Made by a program: the position numbers and the translations under genes | Source of the DNA: Blastopirellula sp. | GTDB lineage: Bacteria; Planctomycetota; Planctomycetia; Pirellulales; Pirellulaceae | Direction: 5' to 3' | DNA: 32,517 nucleotides | NCBI GenBank assembly: GCA_002701545.1 | Contig: NZVR01000158.1 | Coordinates: forward strand, 1 to 32,517 | The notes under the pieces: generated by a model | What the model was told of the DNA's origin: nothing | What the model saw: only the letters and a program-made list of their open reading frames with translations | Databases searched by the model: none | Shown: positions 25,413 through 32,517 of the stretch, in pieces | Layout of the letters: each line of letters begins with the position of its first letter | Position numbering within the stretch: the first letter of the stretch is position 1

Positions 25413-25954
25413 GATGAACGCTCTCGTCTGATTCGTTACACAAAACGGCCGTCACGCACGACGGTCCGTAATTTCGTTTGCAGGCAAACCAGCCATTGTG
25501 CCAAATCGAAAGCAGGTTACAAGCCCAACTCGGGCGGATTCAGAGAACTGCCTGCCGATCGGTGGCATTCGGACTGGCATCTGGGGCGGTGCAGGGGGAG
25601 CCCAGGCCCCGTTAATGGCCCCGATAGGTTGACAGTCTTGTGCTCCAGGCGTAAACTTCCCCCCTTACGTAGATGTGCCGGAGTTTGACCGCCGATTTAG
25701 GGGGCTCTGAGCAGATCAACGGATTGGACGGATTCACCCACATAATGACGGAGTATCGGAGTCTCTGGCGTTTTTGACTTCGCTCCCATCATCGCCGGTC
25801 TTACCTTCCTGTGGCCCGGTTGATGAGCCAGCGACTCTCATTGCGGCGTATGACAGATTACGCTTGGCTTCTTCTGCCTACCTCAACGCATGACCGCGAT
25901 GGTTTCTCGCGCTGTCATTCTCTCACCTCCCTGTTCTAAAGGACCCTTTCTGCG
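25413..25954. other. Long divergent intergenic region between rplY and hppA
   Basis: No gene is supported. A near-consensus sigma-70 promoter lies at 25629-25657 facing hppA, which leaves a leader of about 290 nt. The leader contains no ORF with a ribosome-binding site and no riboswitch class that I can recognise. Confidence 0.5.
25629..25657 (+). promoter_or_regulatory. Near-consensus sigma-70 promoter facing hppA
   Basis: TTGACA (25629-25634, perfect -35) is separated by exactly 17 nt from TAAACT (25652-25657, a 4 of 6 match to TATAAT). Transcription would start near 25664, about 290 nt before the hppA ATG. Confidence 0.55.
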
Positions 25955-28591
25955 ATGGTTATGCAATTAAGAAACTCGCGCTGGCTCGGCGGAGCCATGT
26001 TCATGATGGTGCTCGCCGTGCTGTTTCTGGTGACGCAGGGTGCCCTGGTGCCGGGAGTCGCACTGTCCCAGGACGCTGCGGCAGGTGAGGGAGCTTCGTC
26101 GGCGGGCGGTGCCGTCGGCCAGGCTCCGTTTGTCATCATTTGGGCCGTCGCGTTTATCGGCTCGTTGATCGCACTCGGATTCGCCTTCATGTTCTTCAAG
26201 TGGATGATGGCGCAGGACGAAGGCAACGAGAAGATGGTGGAGATCGCCGGCCACGTGCGCTCGGGGGCCAACGCCTATCTGACTCAGCAGTACAAAGTCG
26301 TCGGTGCGTTTTTTGTCGTCATTGTCGTCTTGCTGGCGTTGGCAGCCTACTTCAAGGTGCAGAGTGGCTTTGTCCCGTTCGCATTCCTGACCGGAGGTTT
26401 TTTCTCTGGGTTGGCAGGTTGGTTCGGTATGAAAACGGCAACCTGGGCCAGCAGCCGGACGTCCGCTGGAGCTCAGAAGTCCTTGAATCAGGGTTTGCAA
26501 GTCGCTTTTCGAAGTGGTGCTGTGATGGGTTTGACCGTCGTCGGTCTGGGCCTGCTGGATATCACGATCTGGTTTGCCTTCCTGTACTGGCTGTGGCCGA
26601 TGGTGGGCGAGGAATTATCGCTGACTGACATCACGGTGACGATGCTGTGTTTCGGTATGGGAGCGAGTAGTCAGGCACTGTTCGCCCGCGTGGGTGGCGG
26701 TATCTTCACCAAGGCTGCGGATGTCGGAGCCGATCTGGTTGGTAAAGTCGAACAGGGCATTCCGGAAGATGATCCTCGTAACCCGGCAACGATCGCCGAT
26801 AACGTCGGCGACAACGTCGGTGACGTGGCGGGGATGGGAGCGGATCTTTACGAGTCTTATTGCGGTTCCATTCTGGCGACCGCGGCGTTGGGCGTGGCCG
26901 CCTTTGCCACGGCGGAATTGCGTCCCGCAGGGATGGGCGCAGAGGAAGCACAGCTGCGTGCCATCTTCTTGCCGATGGCCATCGCCGGTGTGGGGATTTT
27001 CCTCTCAATTCTGGGGATCTACCTGGTGCGTACGAAGGAAGACGCAACCCAGAAGAACTTGCTGTCCGCGCTGGGGCTGGGAATCAACGTCTCCACGTTG
27101 GCGGTCATTGTGGCTGCTGTGGGACTTTCGTGGTGGTTGATGCCGAGTACTGCTGAGACGAATACGTTTGGAATTCCCGGCGTGGCGTTCAGCATTATCG
27201 TGGGCCTGGCTGCCGGCTGGTTGATCGGTAAATGGACAGAATACGCGACGAGCGACGAATACACTCCGACCAAGAAACTGGCCGAGCAAGCGGTGACAGG
27301 GCCAGCGACGATCATTATCGGTGGCGTCGCGGATGGCATGATGAGCGTTTGGGTACCGGTTATCGTGGTGTGTGTCGGTACGCTCTCGGCATTTGGTTTT
27401 GCTGCCGGTTGGAACTTTACGGACGTCAGCTACTTTGCTTTGGGTCTCTATGGTGTGGGCATTGCCGCTGTCGGTATGCTCAGCACGTTGGGGATCACGT
27501 TGGCGACGGATGCGTATGGCCCGATTGCTGACAATGCGGGTGGTAACGCCGAAATGGCCGGTCTCGAGCCGATCGTACGCGAACGGACGGATGCTCTGGA
27601 TAGCCTTGGTAACACGACGGCTGCGACCGGTAAGGGATTTGCCATCGGGTCCGCAGCATTAACCGCATTGGCGTTACTGGCGGCCTATGTCGAAGAGGTT
27701 CGCGTTGGTTTCGAACGCTGGGGTGAGTCGGTGGCAGAGGTCGTTTCCGAAGAGGGCGCGTACAAAGTCTCCAATGGATTCATTGTCGACAAGCATGGTG
27801 ACCATGTGCATCTGTATCTGGCAATGCCGAACGATGTCCGTGACTCACAGATCAAGGAGGACTGGGATCTGATGACCCGAGATACCTGGCCTGCGAAGAT
27901 CAACGACGATTTGTTGCAGCGGGAAAATGATGAACTGCGGCTCGCAACGGGTGCTCGACTTGTCGATGTCGAGACTGCCACCTTGCCAGATTTCACCACC
28001 TACTACGATGCATCGTTGATGAATCCCAAAGTTCTGGTGGGTGTTTTCCTGGGAGCGATGGCGACCTTTGTCTTCTGTGCGATGACCATGAAGGCGGTCG
28101 GGCGTGCAGCGCAAGGCATGGTCGAGGAGGTCCGCAGGCAGTTCCGAGAAATGCCTGGGATCATGGATGGAAAGGAGACGCCAGACTATGCGGAACCGGT
28201 GCGAATTTCCACGCAGGCAGCTCAAAGAGAAATGATTTTGCCTTCAATCCTCGGACTGGCGACACCGATTGTGACCGGCATTTTGCTGGGCGTCGGCGGC
28301 GTGCTGGGGTTGCTGGTGGGAACGTTGACCTGCGGTTTCTGCGTCGCGATCTTCATGGCCAACGCCGGTGGCTCGTGGGATAACGCCAAGAAGTATATCG
28401 AAGCGGGTAATTTCGGTGGCAAAGGCTCGGAGGCCCACAAGGCAGGCGTTGTGGGCGATACGGTAGGTGATCCGTTCAAGGATACCAGCGGCCCGAGTTT
28501 GAATATCCTGATCAAGCTGATGAGCATGGTCAGCGTGGTGGTTGCCGGCTTGGTTGTCCGCTACAGCTTGCTGGCCATGGGTATCTTCTAG
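25955..28591 (+). CDS. hppA: Membrane-bound ion-pumping pyrophosphatase, K+-dependent type
   Basis: A polytopic enzyme that couples pyrophosphate hydrolysis to H+ and/or Na+ transport. Signature parts are [44 protein letters not shown], then [19 protein letters not shown], and near the end [20 protein letters not shown] with [20 protein letters not shown]. The [10 protein letters not shown] motif has Ala where K+-independent enzymes carry Lys, so K+ dependence is predicted; the pumped ion is not decided. At 878 residues it is longer than the usual 660-770: a signal-like hydrophobic N-terminus and small linker (1-50), plus a hydrophilic insert at about 580-688. AAAGGA precedes the ATG by about 12 nt. 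Confidence 0.95.
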   Translation: MVMQLRNSRWLGGAMFMMVLAVLFLVTQGALVPGVALSQDAAAGEGASSAGGAVGQAPFVIIWAVAFIGSLIALGFAFMFFKWMMAQDEGNEKMVEIAGHVRSGANAYLTQQYKVVGAFFVVIVVLLALAAYFKVQSGFVPFAFLTGGFFSGLAGWFGMKTATWASSRTSAGAQKSLNQGLQVAFRSGAVMGLTVVGLGLLDITIWFAFLYWLWPMVGEELSLTDITVTMLCFGMGASSQALFARVGGGIFTKAADVGADLVGKVEQGIPEDDPRNPATIADNVGDNVGDVAGMGADLYESYCGSILATAALGVAAFATAELRPAGMGAEEAQLRAIFLPMAIAGVGIFLSILGIYLVRTKEDATQKNLLSALGLGINVSTLAVIVAAVGLSWWLMPSTAETNTFGIPGVAFSIIVGLAAGWLIGKWTEYATSDEYTPTKKLAEQAVTGPATIIIGGVADGMMSVWVPVIVVCVGTLSAFGFAAGWNFTDVSYFALGLYGVGIAAVGMLSTLGITLATDAYGPIADNAGGNAEMAGLEPIVRERTDALDSLGNTTAATGKGFAIGSAALTALALLAAYVEEVRVGFERWGESVAEVVSEEGAYKVSNGFIVDKHGDHVHLYLAMPNDVRDSQIKEDWDLMTRDTWPAKINDDLLQRENDELRLATGARLVDVETATLPDFTTYYDASLMNPKVLVGVFLGAMATFVFCAMTMKAVGRAAQGMVEEVRRQFREMPGIMDGKETPDYAEPVRISTQAAQREMILPSILGLATPIVTGILLGVGGVLGLLVGTLTCGFCVAIFMANAGGSWDNAKKYIEAGNFGGKGSEAHKAGVVGDTVGDPFKDTSGPSLNILIKLMSMVSVVVAGLVVRYSLLAMGIF

Positions 28592-28621
28592 TCCGCAGCA
28601 TTTCCGCAGAGAGTCTCAGAG

Positions 28622-28654
28622 AACCGGCGGCCCGTGGTGGTCGCCGGTTTTTTT
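28622..28654 (+). terminator. Rho-independent terminator of hppA
   Basis: AACCGGCG (28622-28629) pairs with CGCCGGTT (28642-28649) and is followed by a run of seven T (28648-28654). It lies 30 nt after the hppA stop. Confidence 0.9.
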
Positions 28655-28665
28655 GTTGCCCTGAC

Positions 28666-28947
28666 TCAGATGGTTTGCCGCTCGCGGTTGACGTACTCTC
28701 GGTAACGTTTGCTGTAGTTATAGATGACAATCCCTGCCATGCCCGCCAGGCAGGCGGCAACGTGTAAAGGCATGGGTTGACTCGTTGGCGTGGTGCCCGT
28801 GTTCAACGGTTGCATGGCCAATGAGGTGTCTTGGGTTGTGGGCAACGGACCGGCGACGGAAGCCGGTTCTTGAGCCATCGTGATCGTGCAGATCGCCAAC
28901 AGGGCAACGGTGAAAACGAGGCATCGCAAAGCATGAATGGCATGCAT
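28666..28947 (-). CDS. Small membrane protein, unknown function
   Basis: A 93-residue protein with no recognised family. A signal peptide (CLVFTVALLAICTITMAQ, about residues 9-26) is followed by a Thr/Pro/Ser-rich spacer. One transmembrane helix (about 62-77, VAACLAGMAGIVIYNY) leads to a short basic cytoplasmic tail SKRYREYVNRERQTI. GGAG lies 8 nt before the ATG at 28947, a convincing ribosome-binding site, which supports a real gene. It converges on the hppA terminator. Confidence 0.7.
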   Translation of the reverse strand: MHAIHALRCLVFTVALLAICTITMAQEPASVAGPLPTTQDTSLAMQPLNTGTTPTSQPMPLHVAACLAGMAGIVIYNYSKRYREYVNRERQTI

Positions 28948-29521
28948 AACAGTATCTCCGCAGGTGTCATCTCAAGTGTGCAAATCGAGGGAGTAGGAAG
29001 CGGTGATTTCTTTTCTTCACCAACCAGCACGCGATCGCTTCCCGAGAAAGCGCGCCGAGACCAACATGGCATCCTGCATTGCGGAATCTGAGGGGATACC
29101 GTGGTGCTTTGCCACCACGCGATCATGCCCCAGCCCGCGAGGGCCAAGACCAAGGTTGCCCGCACAGGCATGATTCTGGATTCGAATCGAAAAGGCCGCG
29201 CGATTCACTCGGTCTGACGGAAATCCGTTTCCCAAATGTAGGTTTGCCTCAAGCCGATGGGATGAACTTGCCGGGGGATGACACAAAAACGCCGGCCGTT
29301 GGGTCTGGTAGTCGCTACCAGCCTTGCAAGTGTTGCAAACGGACTTCGATGGCCGTTGGAGGCGGGCAGTCGCGTGGATTTTCCCTGCTATTGGCCCTGT
29401 TGGCGATGCGTCAGAATGGGGGTCAGGCTCGTGCCCGGCGATCGTCTCTGCTAAATTCGACCTGAAATACGAAAGTCACCATCCGCATCGGCTCGTTCTT
29501 TTGTCAGGAGGAACCTGCGTT
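28948..29521. other. Intergenic/leader region upstream of the FHA phosphatase gene
   Basis: No gene is supported in 574 bases. Two perfect hairpins are present: CGTGGTG (29100-29106) with CACCACG (29113-29119), and CTGGTAG (29305-29311) with CTACCAG (29315-29321) across a TCG loop. The second is followed at once by a TTGCAA direct repeat. The frame open from 29324 into the downstream gene is not used, because a strong Shine-Dalgarno marks 29522. Confidence 0.45.
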
Positions 29522-31216
29522 ATGCCGGCGCTAAAACTGCTCAAAGGGCCCGCGGCAAGTGAATGGTTTCCACTGGAATCATTGCCTTTTGTCATCGGCC
29601 GCGATCAACAGGAAAGTGACCTGTGGTTGAAACCGGACGAGGTCAGTCGGAAGCATGCCAAGATTGTGACTCAAGAGGATGGTCACTACATCTTCGATTT
29701 GAAAAGTCGCAACTACACGTATGTGAATAGTACGCGCTTGCAACCGGGTGAAGGCCATAAGTTGCAGCATGGTGATCTGATCAAAATCTGTTCGATCATT
29801 TTGCGATTCACGACCGAAGAAGACGGTCGGTCGGCGCTTTCAGATTCTCGTGAACATGTGCAGTTCATCGCAAGTGCAACGGCCAGCAACGCCGAGTTCT
29901 CGTCGTTGCTGGATTCTTCGTCCGGTAGTTGGGACAAGCGGGCATCTCGCAATCCGGAAGCCAAGTTGAAAGCGATGATGCAAATTGCGCGGGAGTTGCA
30001 TGCAGCGTTGGCATTGGACGAAGTGTTGGCTCGCGTACTCGATTGCTTGTTGTCGATTTTCCCTCAGGCAAATTATGCGCTCGTGTTGTTAACGGCAACC
30101 GACGAAACGCCGGAGCAACGGGTCGTCAAACATCGGCGTGACGAAACCGATGAGTCCATATTTGTCAGTCAAAGGGTGATTGAGCATGTGACCAAGAACG
30201 CCTCTTCGATCATTTCCGACGACCTCAAGCTGGACCCTCGTTTCAGCAGTAGTCAGAGTGTGATGGAGTCCCCGCAACGTTCGATCATGTGCACTCCGTT
30301 GATTGACGTGAATGGTCAGTCGCTCGGCGCGATTCAACTGGATGCCAAGCATCGTCAGAGTCAGTTTAAGAATGAGGATCTGGATCTGCTGGCGAGTGTG
30401 GCGTTGCAAATTTCGCTGAGTGTCGTGGATTCGCGTTTGCATGAGACGGTAGTCCGTGAACGCGAGTTGCAACGGGATCTGGAATTGGCCAGCGAAATCC
30501 AGTTGGGGTTGTTGCCGAACGATTCGCCGGTCGTCAAAGGCTACTCGTTCTATGATTTTTACTTGCCCGCAAAATACGTGGGTGGTGACTTTTACGACTA
30601 CATCACGCTCCCTGACGGCCGACTGGCCATTGTGATTGGTGACGTGGCTGGTAAAGGAGTTCCGGCAGCCATTCTGATGGCCCGATTGTCGAGCGAATTG
30701 CGGGTCCGTTTGGCGACCGGCGAGACTCCGGTGGAGGCGTTTCAACAGTTGACCCGCAGCTTTTCGGTCCGCTCGCCGCAGTGGCGTTTTGTCACGGCGT
30801 TACTGGCTGTTTTGGATGCGGAGAAAAATGAGCTGCGAGTGACGAACGCCGGGCACATGCATCCCTTGCGGCGAAGTGCCGATGGTGCCGTGGTTGAACT
30901 CGGAGGCGAGGAGTCGGGGTTGCCACTGGGGGTCATGGCTGAGAGCGAATACCACGAGGTCTGTTTTTCCATCGAACCTGGCGACTTGTTGATGCTGTAT
31001 AGCGATGGTGTGTCGGATTCGCAAAATGCTCAAGAGCAGACGCTGAATATCTCTGGAGTGATCGATCATTTGCAGCACGCATCGCAGCAGGACGCGATGC
31101 GATTTGGGACTTCGATGGTGGACCGCATTGGTCAATTCGTCGGACAGCAGCCCCAGATGGACGACATTTGCCTGGTCTGCTTGAGTCGCGATGCAGAGCC
31201 GGTCCAGGATTCCTAA
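29522..31216 (+). CDS. FHA-GAF-SpoIIE (PP2C-type) phosphatase
   Basis: A 564-residue soluble signalling protein. An FHA domain (about 1-105; VIGRDQQ, VSRKHAKI, N64 and N69) reads phosphothreonine. A GAF sensor domain (about 145-310; LDEVLARVLDCLLSIFP to LGAIQLDAKH) follows, then a SpoIIE/RsbU-type PP2C phosphatase (about 320-560). The linker helix LELASEIQLGLLPN and metal-binding Asp residues in GGDFYDY, IGDVAGKG, YSDGVSDSQ and MDDICLVCL are all kept. It probably dephosphorylates an anti-sigma antagonist or a kinase substrate. AGGAGGA at 29506-29512, 9 nt upstream, fixes the ATG. FHA plus phosphatase suggests docking on phosphorylated kinases. Confidence 0.93.
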   Translation: MPALKLLKGPAASEWFPLESLPFVIGRDQQESDLWLKPDEVSRKHAKIVTQEDGHYIFDLKSRNYTYVNSTRLQPGEGHKLQHGDLIKICSIILRFTTEEDGRSALSDSREHVQFIASATASNAEFSSLLDSSSGSWDKRASRNPEAKLKAMMQIARELHAALALDEVLARVLDCLLSIFPQANYALVLLTATDETPEQRVVKHRRDETDESIFVSQRVIEHVTKNASSIISDDLKLDPRFSSSQSVMESPQRSIMCTPLIDVNGQSLGAIQLDAKHRQSQFKNEDLDLLASVALQISLSVVDSRLHETVVRERELQRDLELASEIQLGLLPNDSPVVKGYSFYDFYLPAKYVGGDFYDYITLPDGRLAIVIGDVAGKGVPAAILMARLSSELRVRLATGETPVEAFQQLTRSFSVRSPQWRFVTALLAVLDAEKNELRVTNAGHMHPLRRSADGAVVELGGEESGLPLGVMAESEYHEVCFSIEPGDLLMLYSDGVSDSQNAQEQTLNISGVIDHLQHASQQDAMRFGTSMVDRIGQFVGQQPQMDDICLVCLSRDAEPVQDS

Positions 31217-31237
31217 CGATCGCAATGGGGACAAGGG

Positions 31238-32517
31238 ATGACGAATCACGCCTGGCGAGCTTCGGGGCCGACACAAGCCCATGCGTATGCCCGCGGACCA
31301 CGTATCACAGCGATTGAAACAGTGATTCCTGCGCATATCATGCCGGGGCTCATGCTGTTGCGTCTGCAGACGGATGCAGGGACGGTGGACGGAACCGAGG
31401 TGATCGGGCACGGCGAGACTTACTATATCCCGCAAGCGGCGGCGGCGGTCATTCACGATTGGATGGCGCATCGGTTGCTCGGTGCGGATGCCATCGCGTT
31501 GGAGAGTCATTGGCGGTTTCTCTACGAACGGGCAACCGCGTTTGGCGGTGTGGGCGCGGAGTTGCGCGCGTTGTCTGCCGTCGACCTCGCGTTATGGGAC
31601 ATTCTGGGGCAACTGACCCGCCAGCCTGTGTGGCGTCTGCTGGGAGGACCGGTCCGCGATGCCGTGCCTGTCTATAACAGCTGTGGAGGACCTTTGTACG
31701 GCGTCAAAGAACCGGGCAGCCAGACTCCGGCCAGTTGGCCAGGGCATGGAGATGCGGGGAAGCCCGGCCCGTTGGAAGACAATTGGGCATCCATGCATCG
31801 CCCCGCTGATCTCGCCGAAGAACTGCTGGAGCAAGGGTTCCGAGCGATGAAATTATGGGCCTTCGATCAGGTCTATCGCACGCAGGGAGGGCTGCGAGTC
31901 ACTCCCGAGTCGTTGCGGCAAGGCACAGCGCCGTTTCGAGCGATCCGCGAGCGTGTGGGGGATCGGATCGATGTCATGCTGGATGGCCACGGTTTCTTTG
32001 CTTTGCCCGCCGCCATCGAGATTGCCCGTGCCATGCAGGAATACCGACCGCTCTGGCTGGAAGATATTTTGCGGCCCGACAGTATCGAAGCGATGGCCGA
32101 GTTGCGGCGCGCGACCGATGCACCCATCGCTGTCAGCGAAATGCTGGTCACTCGGGATCAATATCGACGAGCGTTGGAGTTGTCCGCAGCCGATTACATC
32201 ATGATCGATCCGACTTGGGTGGGCGGCATCAGCGAGTCGCGACGGATCGCCGAATTGGCACAGCTCTACAACATTCCCGTCTTGATGCACGATTGCACTG
32301 GCCCGCTAACGTTGTTCTCCGGTTTGAATCTTGCCATGGCGATTCCTTCCGTCATGTATCAAGAGTGTGTGCGAGCCCATGTGATGACGTTGTATTCGCA
32401 TTTGATTGACACGACGGTGGAGATCCGCGAGGGGACGGTGCAACCGCACGATCGGCCAGGCATCGGCGCACGCTGGCTTGATCATCTGTTTGATCCCGAG
32501 ACGCCCGGTTATCGGCG
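31238..32517 (+). CDS. Enolase-superfamily enzyme (mandelate racemase/muconate lactonizing family), 3' end cut by window
   Basis: 426 codons are visible and run to the edge; little seems missing, since the family has about 380-430 residues. The N-terminal capping domain (about 21-145) has SAVDLALWDILGQ and LLGG. The barrel supplies K205 (AMKLWAFD), metal ligands D249 (MLDGHGFF), E275 (LWLEDIL) and E301 (VSEMLV), then the D324/H351 pair (IDPTWVGG, LMHDCTG) used for proton abstraction in the mandelate racemase subgroup. The KxK motif of mandelate racemase reads KLW here, so a dehydratase or other sugar-acid reaction is likelier than racemisation. The substrate is unknown. The ATG at 31238 has GGGG about 7 nt upstream. 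Confidence 0.87.
   Translation, partial: MTNHAWRASGPTQAHAYARGPRITAIETVIPAHIMPGLMLLRLQTDAGTVDGTEVIGHGETYYIPQAAAAVIHDWMAHRLLGADAIALESHWRFLYERATAFGGVGAELRALSAVDLALWDILGQLTRQPVWRLLGGPVRDAVPVYNSCGGPLYGVKEPGSQTPASWPGHGDAGKPGPLEDNWASMHRPADLAEELLEQGFRAMKLWAFDQVYRTQGGLRVTPESLRQGTAPFRAIRERVGDRIDVMLDGHGFFALPAAIEIARAMQEYRPLWLEDILRPDSIEAMAELRRATDAPIAVSEMLVTRDQYRRALELSAADYIMIDPTWVGGISESRRIAELAQLYNIPVLMHDCTGPLTLFSGLNLAMAIPSVMYQECVRAHVMTLYSHLIDTTVEIREGTVQPHDRPGIGARWLDHLFDPETPGYR

Overview
The window looks like chromosomal DNA of a planctomycete, most likely of the Pirellulales type. The evidence is the density of ECF sigma factors and Ser/Thr kinase/phosphatase genes, an ECF-kinase gene pair of the PF07638 style, leucine-rich-repeat and FG-GAP/ASPIC-UnbV secreted proteins, N-terminally extended ribosomal proteins, and a long membrane pyrophosphatase. 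This is inference from gene content; no rRNA or tRNA gene was recognised.

Layout. 1-98 (-): N-terminus of glycogen synthase GlgA, running off the left edge. 445-2880 (+): ECF sigma factor, overlapping membrane coiled-coil protein, PP2C phosphatase. 3007-5023 (+): a lone MacB-type periplasmic core protein and an HlyD-type adaptor. 5083-8563 (-): molybdenum hydroxylase large subunit, [2Fe-2S] subunit and MobA-like nucleotidyltransferase, with xdhC divergent at 8593-9414. 9556-10263 (+): AlkD-like protein. 10295-12543 (-): ECF sigma factor overlapping a membrane Ser/Thr kinase. 12699-14003 (+): LplT-like MFS transporter. 14382-17170 (+): REC/HD-GYP regulator and REC/histidine kinase, overlapping by 1 nt. 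17240-21873 (-): leucine-rich-repeat protein, ASPIC/UnbV-thioredoxin-TPR protein and FG-GAP lipoprotein. About 21985-22315: GC-rich non-coding block with many inverted repeats. 22316-25412 (-): rplI, ssb, rpsF, pth, rplY. 25955-28591 (+): hppA with a clear terminator. 28666-28947 (-): small membrane protein. 29522-31216 (+): FHA-GAF-SpoIIE phosphatase. 31238-end (+): enolase-superfamily enzyme, almost complete.

The strongest oddity is at 20028-20058. The FG-GAP lipoprotein and the ASPIC/UnbV-thioredoxin-TPR protein are separated only by one in-frame UGA, in the same reading frame. The codons between the two annotated ORFs read like normal protein. A 6-bp hairpin with a GGUCG loop begins 11 nt after the UGA, which resembles a bacterial SECIS element. 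The pair may therefore be one selenocysteine-containing lipoprotein of about 1207 residues; the alternatives are a nonsense mutation or two coupled genes.

Signalling genes dominate: two ECF factors, one Ser/Thr kinase, two PP2C-type phosphatases, one FHA reader, one c-di-GMP phosphodiesterase and one histidine kinase. The molybdenum hydroxylase genes form a self-contained set (structural subunits plus XdhC and MobA-like maturation). The rplI-ssb-rpsF-pth-rplY block is a conserved translation cluster but lacks rpsR.
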